Assembly: GCA_002840125.1 (NCBI GenBank)
Contig: PGZF01000005.1
Coordinates: 124,001 to 188,000 of the forward strand
DNA: 64,000 nt
Direction of reading: 5' to 3'
DNA from: Gammaproteobacteria bacterium HGW-Gammaproteobacteria-15
GTDB taxonomy: Bacteria; Pseudomonadota; Gammaproteobacteria; Enterobacterales; Alteromonadaceae
The position numbers were made by a program, and so were the translations under genes. The notes below the pieces were generated by a model, which was not told the DNA's origin, made no database searches, and saw only the letters and a list, made by a program, of their open reading frames with translations. Position 1 is the first letter of the stretch. Each line of letters begins with the position of its first letter. Below, in pieces: positions 20,511 to 29,632 of this stretch.

Positions 20511-21503
20511 TTAATGGGTAATAAAGGTTTCAATAAAGTGATGCAGGCTATCCACAGTTGACGCCACCAGCAGCGGCGAACAGCTAAACAGCAGCAGGGC
20601 CAAAACGATTGCCGACCGCGATGTCGATAATGCGGGGTTAATCAGACACTGTACCCGCACACTGGTTTGGTCATTACCAAAGTAACTGGCTACGCCATCG
20701 CAATGCGGGCTTTTATTATCAAAGTTCAGATTACGTTGTAAACGGGCGACATCAATAAGCGTTTGGGCAACATCAAGATTATCATAAGCATCTGTGGCCG
20801 CATGGTCGGCTATCTGCTCAGTCAGCAAGGTAAATTGCGTGATCAGACTACGTGCTATTCCTGCAGGGTAAAAACAGGCAAGAGCGGCGAAGACGGTCTT
20901 AAACAATGGATCTCTGGCCGCAACATGCGCCATTTCATGCCTGACGATAATATCAAGTTGCTGCGGGTTAACCTGCTGCTCCAGTGCTGTGGTGACATAA
21001 ATTCTGGGGCGGATAAGACCAGCGGTAAAGGCTGTAGGAAGAGACAACGCTAACGAATAGTAGCGACTGTGCGCTGTGGTTGTCTCTGATTTAATATCAG
21101 ACAAGCTTAGCAACGCTGTCATTGCGCTGGCTTGTTTGCTACGATAAAACACGTTACGCGCTATCGACCAGGTTACATAGGCCGCCGCTGAAAATACTGT
21201 AATAGCGTGCCAACTGGTAAAACTAAACAGATCGACATGATGCCAATGTGCCAATTCATCAAGCCAGGTTGCAGCAAAAATATCTGGCAGCCTTGGCCAC
21301 AGCACACCAACACAACCGGCAGCAATCCACCAGGGAGCACTTACCAATGCCCATAAGATGGCCTTACGCATGCCGAAAGTAAAATGCGCTAAGCGGTTTA
21401 ATATGGTTCGGGAACTGACACAGAGCAGTACGACGCTGATAGCAAAAGCCAACACAGCGATACTGAGCAAATTCATTACTATCGCCAGATCCCCAACCAG
21501 CAT
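20511..21503 (-). CDS. M56-family (BlaR1-like) membrane metallopeptidase
   Basis: A 330-residue membrane protein with helices at both ends and a cytoplasmic zinc protease core: VRHEMAHVAARD supplies the HExxH motif, and a downstream Glu in LLTEQIADHAATDAY is the likely third ligand. BlaR1/MecR1 proteins cut their BlaI partner when stimulated. Here there is no penicillin-binding sensor domain, only short loops, so the signal is probably not a beta-lactam. It follows the BlaI-type gene by five bases and precedes the metal-efflux genes, suggesting that metal stress is the input. Confidence 0.85.
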   Translation of the reverse strand: MLVGDLAIVMNLLSIAVLAFAISVVLLCVSSRTILNRLAHFTFGMRKAILWALVSAPWWIAAGCVGVLWPRLPDIFAATWLDELAHWHHVDLFSFTSWHAITVFSAAAYVTWSIARNVFYRSKQASAMTALLSLSDIKSETTTAHSRYYSLALSLPTAFTAGLIRPRIYVTTALEQQVNPQQLDIIVRHEMAHVAARDPLFKTVFAALACFYPAGIARSLITQFTLLTEQIADHAATDAYDNLDVAQTLIDVARLQRNLNFDNKSPHCDGVASYFGNDQTSVRVQCLINPALSTSRSAIVLALLLFSCSPLLVASTVDSLHHFIETFITH

Positions 21504-21508
21504 AATGC

Positions 21509-21889
21509 TTAGCTCCCTCTGCGCAGCTTACGCTGTGCTTCTATCAATTTCTGTAACTGATCCAGCTGAGCATCATCCAGATTGGCAGACGCTGAACTAA
21601 AAGCAGCAATCAGGCTATGTTCGCCATCGGCAACAAAGTCGCTGGTTACGTTGGTGATAAGTTTAGCTATCAAGGCCTCACGATCTACTTTGGCACGATA
21701 ACAATAAGCATGACCTTGTTTGGTGCGACCCAGTAATCCTTTTTTAAACAACCGATCGAGTGTGCTTTGAATGGTATTGAGTGAGTTTCCGCGCGACTGC
21801 CCAAGCACGGCATGTACCTGCTTCGCATCAGATTCAGCAGCATTCCACAAATAGTGCAAAACCTGTTTTTCTAATTCACCTAACTGCAT
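21509..21889 (-). CDS. BlaI/MecI/CopY-type repressor
   Basis: A 126-residue winged-helix repressor. The N-terminal domain (residues 3-75: LGELEKQVLHYLWNAAESDA, NTIQSTLDRLFKKGLL) is characteristic of Penicillinase_R proteins, followed by a helical dimerisation tail. CopY and BlaI members bind palindromes in their own promoters and are released by metal or by proteolysis. As first gene of the operon with its M56 partner, it most likely represses the whole metal-efflux unit; the perfect inverted repeat at 21931-21957 is the best operator candidate. Confidence 0.88.
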   Translation of the reverse strand: MQLGELEKQVLHYLWNAAESDAKQVHAVLGQSRGNSLNTIQSTLDRLFKKGLLGRTKQGHAYCYRAKVDREALIAKLITNVTSDFVADGEHSLIAAFSSASANLDDAQLDQLQKLIEAQRKLRRGS

Positions 21890-21930
21890 AACACATTTCT
21901 CTTACCATATTGAGCGTAATCATGGCACAC

Positions 21931-21957
21931 TAAAAACCGACAGGCAATCGGTTTTTA
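21931..21957. promoter_or_regulatory. Perfect inverted repeat, candidate BlaI-type operator
   Basis: Ten-base arms TAAAAACCGA and TCGGTTTTTA flank a seven-base spacer, in the 79-base gap between the divergent repressor gene and the DUF3147 gene. A minus-strand TTGCCT (inside the repeat) and CATGAT at 17 bases spacing could be the repressor promoter. Because both genes point away, a terminator role is unlikely. Confidence 0.5.
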
Positions 21958-21968
21958 TAGAGGTACAT

Positions 21969-22319
21969 ATGGGCTGGTTAATAACTAAGTATCTGGTAAC
22001 GGCGGCTATCGTGGTGGCGGCCTCCGAATTAGCAAAGCGCAGTGATAAACTTGGCGCGCTGATCGTGGCATTGCCGCTGGTTAGCATTTTAGCGATGGTC
22101 TGGCTGTATGTTGAGCAGCAACCAACTGAGAAAATTGCCAATCATGCCTGGTACACCTTTTGGTACGTCGTACCAACCTTACCGATGTTTTTACTGTTCC
22201 CGTGGCTACTTCACCGATTAAGTTTTTGACCAGCTCTGGCCGTTGTTGCATGTATTACAGTGATCTGTTTTTGGCCATTCGCAATGGTAGTGAAAGTGTT
22301 TGGGATTGAGCTACTTTAA
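21969..22319 (+). pseudogene. DUF3147-like small membrane protein with in-frame TGA
   Basis: From ATG 21969 the frame encodes 86 residues with three hydrophobic segments (MGWLITKYLVTAAIVVAASE..) and stops at TGA 22227-22229. The same frame then continues for 29 codons to TAA at 22317-22319 with another perfect membrane helix (PALAVVACITVICFWPFAM). A total of about 116 codons fits DUF3147 proteins. The TGA sits where a Trp (TGG) is expected (..LSF*PAL..), so this looks like a recent nonsense mutation, or a read-through stop. Function of the family is unknown. It shares its promoter region with the BlaI-type repressor. Confidence 0.6.
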
Positions 22320-22755
22320 TACTGAAGGAAGGACTCACTCTATAAAAAAGCCAGACACTTAAACAGCCTTACTAAGCTTCAGATAAACAGCACTTTGATT
22401 ATTTAAAGATAGTGCAGGTAATTCGTATGCCAGCTCTACACTTTAATACACATTAAAGTGCAGATTTTTAACTAAATCTGCGACAAAACGGATATCCTGT
22501 AGTTCATATAGAAAATTCTGACACTGCTGTAGCTACTTTAGATAAATCTACACTTCTGAAACATTAATAAATTTTTGATGAATGCTGTTCGCTGATTCTG
22601 AGCAAAGAGTCTTCATTTGAAAAACTGATATTTTTAGTTAAGAGATATCAGATTAAAAATCTGGTTGATTATTTTTACCAGGTCTGTTCTCGTCTTAAAG
22701 TTTATGTTGCAGGCGGCAAATCAAACGCATAGCAGGTTGAGTTTCCATTTGGTTG
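22320..22755. other. Gene-free AT-rich stretch with several short inverted repeats
   Basis: No convincing coding frame. It contains adjacent hairpins: CACTTTAAT / ATTAAAGTG (22439-22460) and CAGATTT / AAATCTG (22461-22480), plus weaker pairs further on (around 22530 and 22640). No IS-type ends or tRNA were recognised. It may be a decayed element or hold a small structured RNA. Confidence 0.35.
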
Positions 22756-22765
22756 CCAAAAAATT

Positions 22766-22788
22766 AGGCCCAATAAGGTACTGGGCCT
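22766..22788 (-). terminator. Rho-independent terminator of sulP-uspA
   Basis: Stem AGGCCCA / TGGGCCT with a nine-base loop, followed on the minus strand by a T run (AATTTTTTGG), eight bases after the uspA stop codon. Confidence 0.8.
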
Positions 22789-22795
22789 TACACCA

Positions 22796-23650
22796 TTACT
22801 TCAAAATCAATAAGCTACACTTCGCCTTGCTTATCATCGCAGTGGTAGTACTACCAACAATAAATTGGCGGATGCGCGAATGGCCATAAGCGCCCATTAC
22901 CAGTAAATCGATATTGTGCTGTTGCTGATACTGGTGCAATACCGTTTCGGGCTCGCCTCCCACTGTAGCTACTGTGGTAACAAAACCAGCGTTGCGTAAA
23001 ATGTTGGCGGCGCTATCCATTTGCGCTGCAGTGGCGGCGGTGTTGGCACTGGCCATCACCAAGTGCACCGGTAAGCCTTTACCCAATGGGCTGGCGGCCA
23101 GCATTTCCAGGCCTTTAAGTGCAGTGGCGCTGCCATCGTAGGCCAGCATAATGCTTTTCGGTTCAGTGTAAGCTTGCTGAGTTAGCAGTATTGGCTTGTG
23201 CAGCGTGCGAATTACCTGCTCGACATGCAGGCCCATATGGCCGTGGGCGTCGGCGCTGCTAAGGCCGCGCTTGCCCAGTACCAGCAAGCGGGTTTCCTCT
23301 TCCAGCTCGGCTAAGGTTTCTACCAACTGGCCATGGCGCAGGCGCTCGTCTACGGCTTTTATGCCGGCCTGTTCTGCGCGGGCTTTAGCAGCATCCAACA
23401 TAATGCGGCCGCTTTCCATCGTCAGCTTGGCGTGTTTTTCATCCAGCTCGGCCAATTGCGCTAACAGTGCCTCCTGCGAGCCTAAACCAATGCTACCGCT
23501 TAAATCTGTGGTAGTCGCTTTACCAGCTTTATGCAGTACATGGATCACCGACATGGCGACATCGAGTTTTTTTGCTGCCCAGGCCGCATAGTCACATACC
23601 GCTTGTGCATAGGGTGAGGCGTCAATACACGCCAGTACTTTTCTGCTCAT
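22796..23650 (-). CDS. Tandem universal stress protein
   Basis: A 284-residue protein made of two UspA domains (about 1-145 and 150-284). The second domain ends with the ATP-binding pattern GAYGHSRIRQFIVGSTTTAM (G-x2-G-x9-G-S/T); the first has a similar LVLGKRGLSSADAHGHMGLH. Usp proteins bind nucleotide and modulate stress survival or partner transporters. It starts 10 bases after the sulP stop, so the two are cotranscribed; Usp-SulP pairing suggests a regulatory link to anion uptake. A damaged copy of its 3' end lies at 10930-11049. Confidence 0.9.
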   Translation of the reverse strand: MSRKVLACIDASPYAQAVCDYAAWAAKKLDVAMSVIHVLHKAGKATTTDLSGSIGLGSQEALLAQLAELDEKHAKLTMESGRIMLDAAKARAEQAGIKAVDERLRHGQLVETLAELEEETRLLVLGKRGLSSADAHGHMGLHVEQVIRTLHKPILLTQQAYTEPKSIMLAYDGSATALKGLEMLAASPLGKGLPVHLVMASANTAATAAQMDSAANILRNAGFVTTVATVGGEPETVLHQYQQQHNIDLLVMGAYGHSRIRQFIVGSTTTAMISKAKCSLLILK

Positions 23651-23660
23651 GTTGGTTCTC

Positions 23661-25145
23661 CTAGTGGCCCATCAGCTTTTCAACGGCGTCAGGCTGGTTA
23701 TGTACGGCAAATTTATCTACCAGCGTAGCGCTGGCTTCATTTAAGCCAATTAATTCCACCTCGGTACCTTCTCGGCGGAATTTAATTACCACCTTATCCA
23801 GCGAGCTAATGGCAGTAATATCCCAAAAATGCGCTTTGCTTAAATCAATGCACACTTTTTCTACCGCTTCTTTAAAGTCAAAAGCACCGACAAACTGCTC
23901 ACTGGAGCTGAAAAACACCTGGCCTATTACCTGGTAAGTCCGCTGATGGCCATCTTTGGACAAGCTTGAGCCGATATACAAAATCTGGCCGACTTTGTTG
24001 GCAAAAAACAGCGCGCTAAGCAGCACGCCAACTAACACGCCATAAGCCAGGTTATGGGTAAACACCACCACGATAACCGTCGCGATCATTACCACCGATG
24101 AGCTTTTCGGGTTTTTGCCAAGATCTTTTACTGAGGACCAGCTAAAGGTACCAATAGATACCATGATCATCACTGCCACCAGCGCGGCCATTGGGATCAT
24201 GCCGACGAACTCATCTAAAAACACCACCATTACCAGCAACAAAGAGCCAGCCAGCAAGGTGGATAAGCGTGAACGACCACCGGATTTTACGTTGATAATA
24301 GACTGGCCAATCATGGCGCAGCCGGCCATGCCGCCAATTAAACCCGAGCCGATATTAGCAACACCCTGGCCAACACATTCGCGGTTTTTATTGCTACTGG
24401 TATCGGTTAAATCATCAACAATAGTGGCAGTCATTAACGACTCCAGAATACCCACTACCGCCAATGCTGAGGCGTAAGGGAAGATGATTTGCAGGGTTGC
24501 AAAATTCAGCGGCACATCCGGCCATAAGAATATCGGCAGGCTGTCTGGTAATTCGCCCATATCGGCTACGGTGCGGATATCTAAGCCAAAATATACCGCG
24601 ATGGCGGTTAGTACTACTATACACACCAGCGGCGACGGAATAGTTTTGGTGATATAGGGAAACAGGTAAATAACGCCCAAGCCCAAAGCGGTCATGCCAT
24701 ACACGGTAACAGTGCCGTAGCTGCCGCTAAGCTCGGGCAACTGCGCCATAAAAATCAGAATAGCTAACGCATTAACAAAGCCGGTTACCACAGAGCGTGA
24801 GACAAAGCGCATCAAGTCGCCTAACTTAAACAGGCCGAACACAATCTGAATAACACCGGTTAATAAGGTGGCGGCCAGCAAATATTCCAGCCCATGATGT
24901 TTTACCAGGGTAATCATCAACAGCGCCATGGCGCCGGTAGCGGCCGAGATCATACCCGGGCGGGCGCCGGTAAAAGAGATAATTAGACAGATGGCAAAAG
25001 AGGCGTACAGGCCGACTTTAGGGTCAACACCGGCGATGATAGAAAACGCGATAGCTTCAGGAATAAGGGCAAGCGCCACAACGATAGCGGCCAGAACATC
25101 GCCTCTGATATTAGAGAACCAGTTCTGCTGAATTGACTTCAACAT
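23661..25145 (-). CDS. SulP-family anion transporter with STAS domain
   Basis: A 494-residue transporter for sulfate, bicarbonate or a related anion. The N-terminal 400 residues contain the helices with the SulP signature ([38 protein letters not shown]). A C-terminal STAS domain (about 405-490, [20 protein letters not shown]) matches the anti-anti-sigma-like regulatory fold. Such 490-residue SulP proteins coupled to Usp are frequent in marine gammaproteobacteria; some related proteins (BicA) take up bicarbonate, but the substrate here is unknown. A gene-free gap of 220 bases upstream should carry its promoter. Confidence 0.9.
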   Translation of the reverse strand: MLKSIQQNWFSNIRGDVLAAIVVALALIPEAIAFSIIAGVDPKVGLYASFAICLIISFTGARPGMISAATGAMALLMITLVKHHGLEYLLAATLLTGVIQIVFGLFKLGDLMRFVSRSVVTGFVNALAILIFMAQLPELSGSYGTVTVYGMTALGLGVIYLFPYITKTIPSPLVCIVVLTAIAVYFGLDIRTVADMGELPDSLPIFLWPDVPLNFATLQIIFPYASALAVVGILESLMTATIVDDLTDTSSNKNRECVGQGVANIGSGLIGGMAGCAMIGQSIINVKSGGRSRLSTLLAGSLLLVMVVFLDEFVGMIPMAALVAVMIMVSIGTFSWSSVKDLGKNPKSSSVVMIATVIVVVFTHNLAYGVLVGVLLSALFFANKVGQILYIGSSLSKDGHQRTYQVIGQVFFSSSEQFVGAFDFKEAVEKVCIDLSKAHFWDITAISSLDKVVIKFRREGTEVELIGLNEASATLVDKFAVHNQPDAVEKLMGH

Positions 25146-25365
25146 AAAATATCCAATGAGTTAAATAAAACGGTAAAACACAGACAACACAGTATAAATT
25201 GCAGCTAAAGTTGCGTTTATCGTTGCACTGCGTTGCCAACTGTCAACTTTACTAGCAATTGCTTGATGTGTTGTGTAATTACACCGGCCCATCCTCACTG
25301 AATTAGTTATACAAAGCATAAATTTAAAGCGCGGCAGTATACGCCTTTTAAGCTGCTATTGCCAG

Positions 25366-26979
25366 TTAAGCGCTAGCCTGGTGTTTAAACTGTTGCACCG
25401 TGTTAGCTAATTCGCCGGCCTGTTCGGTCAACAGTTTGCTGGTATCATGGATCAGGTTACTGCCTGCTGAAACGGCGTTACCAATCTCTTCAAAAGCGGC
25501 TACCCGTTGTTGTGCTAATACAGTTTGGCTGGCAGAGTCAGCTGCCTGATTGGCGGCCTGCTTACTGATTTGTGCCAGCTCCAGTACTGTCGTGCGGCTG
25601 TTTTCCAGCGTATTAACCAGCTCTGACACCAACCCAACAGAATGCTGCACCTGATTACGGTTAGTTGCCATATTATCTACCGCATTTTTAATTGATTGAA
25701 CAATAGCTTCAAGCATGGCGTTAATTTCGACAGTCGACTGATGCGTACGCACAGCCAGAGTGCGAACTTCATCTGCTACAACTGCGAAACCACGGCCAGA
25801 ATCACCAGCACGGGCCGCTTCTATGGCAGCATTAAGCGCCAACAAGTTCGTTTGTGAAGCAATTTCGGCAATGGTTTTCACAACACCGGAGACTTTATCG
25901 CCGGCAGTTTGCAATGAACTTAACATGTCTGCAGTCGTTTCAATATCTCTGGCCAGGCCGGCTATGCTGTCGGCTGTGGCGGTGACATCCTGCTGGCCTT
26001 TTTGCATCGATAGCGCGCTGTGTTCGGCGGTGGTAGCGGCTTGCTCTGACTGGGTGACGTTAAGTTGCATCTGCTGTTCAAGGCTGGACATAACCGCTAA
26101 TAACTGCGCGATATCCTGCTCTAACCGACTTACCGAGCTTGTAGATTGCCGGGTGTTTACGGATAAATCAGCGGCAGCCTCTTCAATGCGGCCGGCTGCG
26201 GCAGATACCTGATTTAACCCTGCCCGAAACACCGCTATCAAGCCATTAACGCTGTCAGCGGCGCAGGCAATTTCATTTAATGCTGCAGTTGGCAGAACCT
26301 TGGTTAAATCCCGGCTACTGGCGATGTGATTTAACTGCATAGCCAGGCTGTCTATTGGCTGAGCAATCTGTTTGCGGCTGAACAAAAAGCCAATAACAAT
26401 AATGGCGATAATGCTAAAAACCAGCAGCAGTAACAAGGTGGTCATTTTGCTCAGGTTTTGCAAAATACCATCCGTACTGGTTTTCGCGGTGGTGGAAATG
26501 TTTTCTGTCAACGCAGCTAAATCCCGGTAAATGCTGGCGGCATCGTTATCCAATGCAGTAAGGGCGACACGCGCCTCGTCCCAATCTACCGAATTAGCGT
26601 TCATTACCTGATAAAGCCGGTTAACAGCGTCATCAAGTTTAGCCATATCTGGCAGCGATTTGCCCGGCATAAGGCCGGACAAGTCGTTATGCTGTTGCTG
26701 CAAATCCTGGCTTAACTGCCTTTGCGCTGGTAGGAAATCAGCGGCACTTAAGGTGGTGCCATACAGTGAAAACCCCAGCAGCACCATTTGCCGTGACGAA
26801 TCCTGTAAGCGGTTAATTAATTTCAATGCTGGCAAGGTTTGCCCGGCAAAGCCATCAATTTCTGTGGCTACTTTGTGCGTTTGTTTGCTAAGTACAGCGG
26901 TAGCAATAATGGTGATGAACAATATCGCCAGATAGCCCAGCAAAATACGTGCTTTAACCGAAGAGAAATAACTTTTCAT
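25366..26979 (-). CDS. Methyl-accepting chemotaxis protein
   Basis: A 537-residue chemoreceptor. An N-terminal helix (about 10-30), a periplasmic four-helix-bundle-like ligand domain (30 to about 185), a second helix ([19 protein letters not shown]), a HAMP region and a long cytoplasmic signalling coiled coil are visible. The hairpin tip reads [20 protein letters not shown] followed by [15 protein letters not shown], the CheA/CheW-binding signature. The ligand is unknown. The ATG at 26979 is used rather than an upstream GTG; neither has a strong ribosome site. No C-terminal CheR-docking pentapeptide is seen. Confidence 0.9.
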   Translation of the reverse strand: MKSYFSSVKARILLGYLAILFITIIATAVLSKQTHKVATEIDGFAGQTLPALKLINRLQDSSRQMVLLGFSLYGTTLSAADFLPAQRQLSQDLQQQHNDLSGLMPGKSLPDMAKLDDAVNRLYQVMNANSVDWDEARVALTALDNDAASIYRDLAALTENISTTAKTSTDGILQNLSKMTTLLLLLVFSIIAIIVIGFLFSRKQIAQPIDSLAMQLNHIASSRDLTKVLPTAALNEIACAADSVNGLIAVFRAGLNQVSAAAGRIEEAAADLSVNTRQSTSSVSRLEQDIAQLLAVMSSLEQQMQLNVTQSEQAATTAEHSALSMQKGQQDVTATADSIAGLARDIETTADMLSSLQTAGDKVSGVVKTIAEIASQTNLLALNAAIEAARAGDSGRGFAVVADEVRTLAVRTHQSTVEINAMLEAIVQSIKNAVDNMATNRNQVQHSVGLVSELVNTLENSRTTVLELAQISKQAANQAADSASQTVLAQQRVAAFEEIGNAVSAGSNLIHDTSKLLTEQAGELANTVQQFKHQASA

Positions 26980-27113
26980 ATCTACCACTTCACAATTTTT
27001 ACCAGAGGACCCCAGCTACGGCCGTTTGCTTTCACCGACACCGAATTCGCTTACCTAATGACTTTAGCAGCCTTTATCAGGCGCAGTGCTAAAGTGTTGA
27101 GTGCTTTAAATAA

Positions 27114-27127
27114 TGAACGATTGTTCA
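27114..27127. promoter_or_regulatory. Candidate TetR-type site upstream of the thioredoxin gene
   Basis: TGAAC-GATT-GTTCA palindrome 67 bases before the thioredoxin start. The core GAACGATTGTTC differs by one base from GAACGAGTGTTC, the repeat in the operator of the TetR gene about 1.8 kb away, so the same regulator may act here. Confidence 0.45.
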
Positions 27128-27193
27128 AATAATTGAAATGCTTTTCTGCTGCGTCCGTTCTACTAAGCAGACATTTAAACTTTGGAGGAAATA

Positions 27194-27601
27194 ATGCTTA
27201 ACACTGTACCGACTATTATCCGTGCTCTGATGCTCATAATTGCGATGACCGCACTACCTGCTTTGGCAAAGCAAGCCTTTACCGAGCAGGCCTTTAAGCA
27301 AGCTCAGGCGGCAAATGAACTGGTGTTGATAGATGTTTATGCCAGTTGGTGCCCGACCTGCAAAAAACAAAGTAAAGTGTTGGATGCCTACTTTGCCGAG
27401 TATCCTGATAGCAAGCTACAGGTGCTGGTGGTTGATTTTGATGATCAGAAAGACTGGGTGAGTTTCTTTAAAGCGCCGCGTCAGTCAACGTTATTGCTAT
27501 ATCGCGGCGAAGAGCAGTTGTGGTTCTCGGTGGCTGAAACCAACAAGGAGCGGATTTTTGCCCGCTTACGCGACGCCGAACAAGCAAACGCAGCGGAGTA
27601 A
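27194..27601 (+). CDS. Periplasmic thioredoxin-like protein
   Basis: A 135-residue protein with a signal peptide (1 to about 25, ..ALPALAKQ) and a thioredoxin fold with active site WCPTC (Cys53 and Cys56). It would shuttle thiol electrons in the periplasm. The ATG at 27194 follows TGGAGGAAA. The stop is nine bases from the start of a CcdA-like membrane protein, the natural electron donor, so the two form a minimal reducing relay. Shorter than DsbE or TlpA proteins, with no insert; the target protein is unknown. Confidence 0.88.
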   Translation: MLNTVPTIIRALMLIIAMTALPALAKQAFTEQAFKQAQAANELVLIDVYASWCPTCKKQSKVLDAYFAEYPDSKLQVLVVDFDDQKDWVSFFKAPRQSTLLLYRGEEQLWFSVAETNKERIFARLRDAEQANAAE

Positions 27602-27609
27602 GCTTAAAT

Positions 27610-28302
27610 ATGGAAGTAACCGCTATTCCAATTGCGTTTCTGGCCGGCATATTAAGCCTGATTTCGCCATGCGTGCTGCCGATGATCCCGGCGGTAACGG
27701 CCTCATCGATGCAGGCGTCACGTTGGGGCGTGCTTTATCTGGCGCTGGGTATCAGCCTGGCGTTTGCGCTGGCCGGTACTTTGCTGACATTTTTATTGTT
27801 AAGCCTGGGCATATCGACCGAATGGCTGCGCTATTTTTCTGTTGTGCTCATGCTATTGATGGCAGCCGTTCTCCTGATCCCGGCAGCAGCAGATCGGTTT
27901 TCTTACTGGCTGTCACGTTTGACAGGTCCGGCAGCCAATATTCAATTGCAAGGCAGTAGCAATGGTATGCAGTTTTTAATCGGCGCAACGCTGGGCCTGG
28001 TGTGGCTGCCTTGTGTCGGCCCAACACTGGGCACTGCGATTGCACTGGCCTCTACCGGCCAGAGTATGCCAATGGCATTTGTGGTCATGCTGAGCTTTGG
28101 CTTGGGTACGGCCTTACCACTGGTGCTGATTGGCTATGCTTCGGGTGCCAAACTGCAACGTTGGCGCGGCTCCGCTGTTGCGGGTAAAAAGCTGCTGGGC
28201 TGGACTTTACTGCTGTTGGCGCTGGTGATTATTACCGGCTTTGACAGGGTATTAGAGCAACTTGCGCTGGAAGTACTGCCAGACTTTGTCACGTCACTTT
28301 AA
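27610..28302 (+). CDS. CcdA/DsbD-like thiol-electron transporter
   Basis: A 230-residue six-helix membrane protein. It has the paired Cys-Pro motifs of CcdA/DsbD: ISPCVLPMIPA in the first helix and WLPCVGPTLG in the fourth. These pass reducing equivalents from cytoplasmic thioredoxin to periplasmic partners. The gene sits directly behind the periplasmic thioredoxin gene and is closed by a strong terminator (28332-28361). A role in cytochrome c maturation is possible but no ccm genes are nearby. Confidence 0.88.
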   Translation: MEVTAIPIAFLAGILSLISPCVLPMIPAVTASSMQASRWGVLYLALGISLAFALAGTLLTFLLLSLGISTEWLRYFSVVLMLLMAAVLLIPAAADRFSYWLSRLTGPAANIQLQGSSNGMQFLIGATLGLVWLPCVGPTLGTAIALASTGQSMPMAFVVMLSFGLGTALPLVLIGYASGAKLQRWRGSAVAGKKLLGWTLLLLALVIITGFDRVLEQLALEVLPDFVTSL

Positions 28303-28331
28303 ATTACCAATTACCGGGGTTGCATCCCTTT

Positions 28332-28361
28332 GGCGGTGGAGACACCGCCTGTTTTATTTTT
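28332..28361 (+). terminator. Rho-independent terminator after ccdA-like gene
   Basis: Stem GGCGGTG / CACCGCC with a GAGA tetraloop, followed by TGTTTTATTTTT. It overlaps the last codons of the convergent TetR gene. Confidence 0.88.
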
Positions 28362-28935
28362 GTAGCAGCGTCGCCAGCACATCTTCTACCATTTCAGCCA
28401 GAACGGTTTGATCTGGCTGCGTTTGTGCGTAGGTTTTCAAGCCAATAATTTGCGCCTGCAACACTTTGCTTAGCCGCTCTGGTGGTGCGGATAAATACAC
28501 ACCTTGCGCTTGCGCCTGTTGCAGCAATTGGCGAAATGCCAGCTCCATCTCGGCCAGCAAACTTTTTGCCAACAGTGCCAGTTTTGAGCCTTCAGCGCTT
28601 AATTCCGCTACGGTTTTAACTAGCATACAAACCTGACTTGGCGCTTGCTCAGCGTGAAGCACCTGCATACGGACAAACTGTTGCAACGCCGCTATTGGCG
28701 TGGCGGTATCCGCCTGACATTGTGCCAAAAACTGCTGGCCCTGCGCAGCGTATCTGAGTAAAGCATCGTGATACAGGGTTTCCTTATCACCGAAGCTGGC
28801 ATACAGGCTACCCGGCCGTAAATTAACGGTCTGTAACAGATCGCGCATAGAGGTACCGTTAAAGCCGCGCTGCCAAAACAAACGCTGCGCTTTATCGATA
28901 ACCTGGTCGCGATCAAACTTAATTGAATTTGCCAT
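28354..28935 (-). CDS. TetR/AcrR-family transcriptional regulator
   Basis: A 193-residue repressor. Residues 8-55 form the TetR helix-turn-helix (DQVIDKAQRLFWQRGFNGTS, LYASFGDKETLY); the rest is an all-helical ligand domain with single Cys residues (CQAD, QVCML). It is divergent from the CMD/AhpD-like gene, and the 91-base gap holds a long perfect palindrome (28948-28982), so it most likely represses both itself and that gene. A near match to the repeat lies upstream of the thioredoxin-CcdA pair. The CMD partner hints at an electrophile or peroxide signal; this is inference. Confidence 0.88.
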   Translation of the reverse strand: MANSIKFDRDQVIDKAQRLFWQRGFNGTSMRDLLQTVNLRPGSLYASFGDKETLYHDALLRYAAQGQQFLAQCQADTATPIAALQQFVRMQVLHAEQAPSQVCMLVKTVAELSAEGSKLALLAKSLLAEMELAFRQLLQQAQAQGVYLSAPPERLSKVLQAQIIGLKTYAQTQPDQTVLAEMVEDVLATLLQK

Positions 28936-28947
28936 AACAGCCTCTTA

Positions 28948-28982
28948 GAACGAGTGTTCAAATATACATTGAACACTCGTTC
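28948..28982. promoter_or_regulatory. TetR operator: long perfect palindrome
   Basis: Thirteen-base arms GAACGAGTGTTCA and TGAACACTCGTTC around nine bases, between the divergent TetR and CMD genes. Each arm is itself a quasi-palindrome (GAAC....GTTC), as expected for two TetR dimers binding side by side. Confidence 0.8.
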
Positions 28983-29026
28983 AAGTTCAACTATATTAGT
29001 GCCACACCTGATATAAGGAGCAACAC

Positions 29027-29566
29027 ATGTCTGACTTTACGCTGCACACCCTAGATAGCGCACCAGAGCACAGCAAGCCTTTGTTAGAAAAATCGCTGAA
29101 AAGCTTTGGCAGTATTCCCAATTTGCATGCGGTAATGGCTGCTGCGCCAACTGTACTTGAGGCTTACCAGAACCTACATCAGCTGTTTATGCAAACTTCA
29201 TTTAATGCTGCGGAAAAAACGGTGATTTGGCAGAGCATTAACACCGAGCATCAGTGCCACTATTGTGTGCCTGCGCACACCGCTATTGCCAACATGATGC
29301 AGGTTGATCAGCAATTGATTACTGCGCTGAAAAACAATCAGCAGCTCGATGATGCCAAACTACAACAGCTACGCGACACCACCCTGGCACTGGTACGCCA
29401 GCGCGGACAGCTGAACGCCGGGCAAGTGCAAACATTTTATGCCGCAGGTTATAACCGGCAACAATTGCTGGAAATTATTCTGGGCATCAGCCAAAAAGTG
29501 ATGAGTAATTACATTAATCACATCGCCGCCACGCCGTTGGATGATGCCTTTAAGCCTTTTGCTTAA
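29027..29566 (+). CDS. Carboxymuconolactone decarboxylase (AhpD/YnjA-like) family protein
   Basis: A 179-residue all-helical protein with the CMD/AhpD redox motif in EHQCHYCVPAHT (CxxC followed by His), characteristic of thiol peroxidase-like members. Homologous over its full length to the protein at 58818-59357 (shared FGSIPNLHAV / FGMIPNLHAV and CHYCVPAHT). AAGGAG precedes the start. It is controlled by the divergent TetR gene through the palindrome at 28948. Substrate unknown; reduction of peroxides or reactive electrophiles is the usual role. Confidence 0.88.
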   Translation: MSDFTLHTLDSAPEHSKPLLEKSLKSFGSIPNLHAVMAAAPTVLEAYQNLHQLFMQTSFNAAEKTVIWQSINTEHQCHYCVPAHTAIANMMQVDQQLITALKNNQQLDDAKLQQLRDTTLALVRQRGQLNAGQVQTFYAAGYNRQQLLEIILGISQKVMSNYINHIAATPLDDAFKPFA

Positions 29567-29632
29567 CACGCTGAAATAAAAAAGGCTTTAGCAAGGTCTT
29601 GCTTTAAACATAAACCAAGGACAATGTGCGTT

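Noticed and set aside
20511..21889. Beta-lactam resistance regulator pair
   Set aside because: No penicillin-binding sensor domain and no beta-lactamase gene; the downstream genes are metal efflux.
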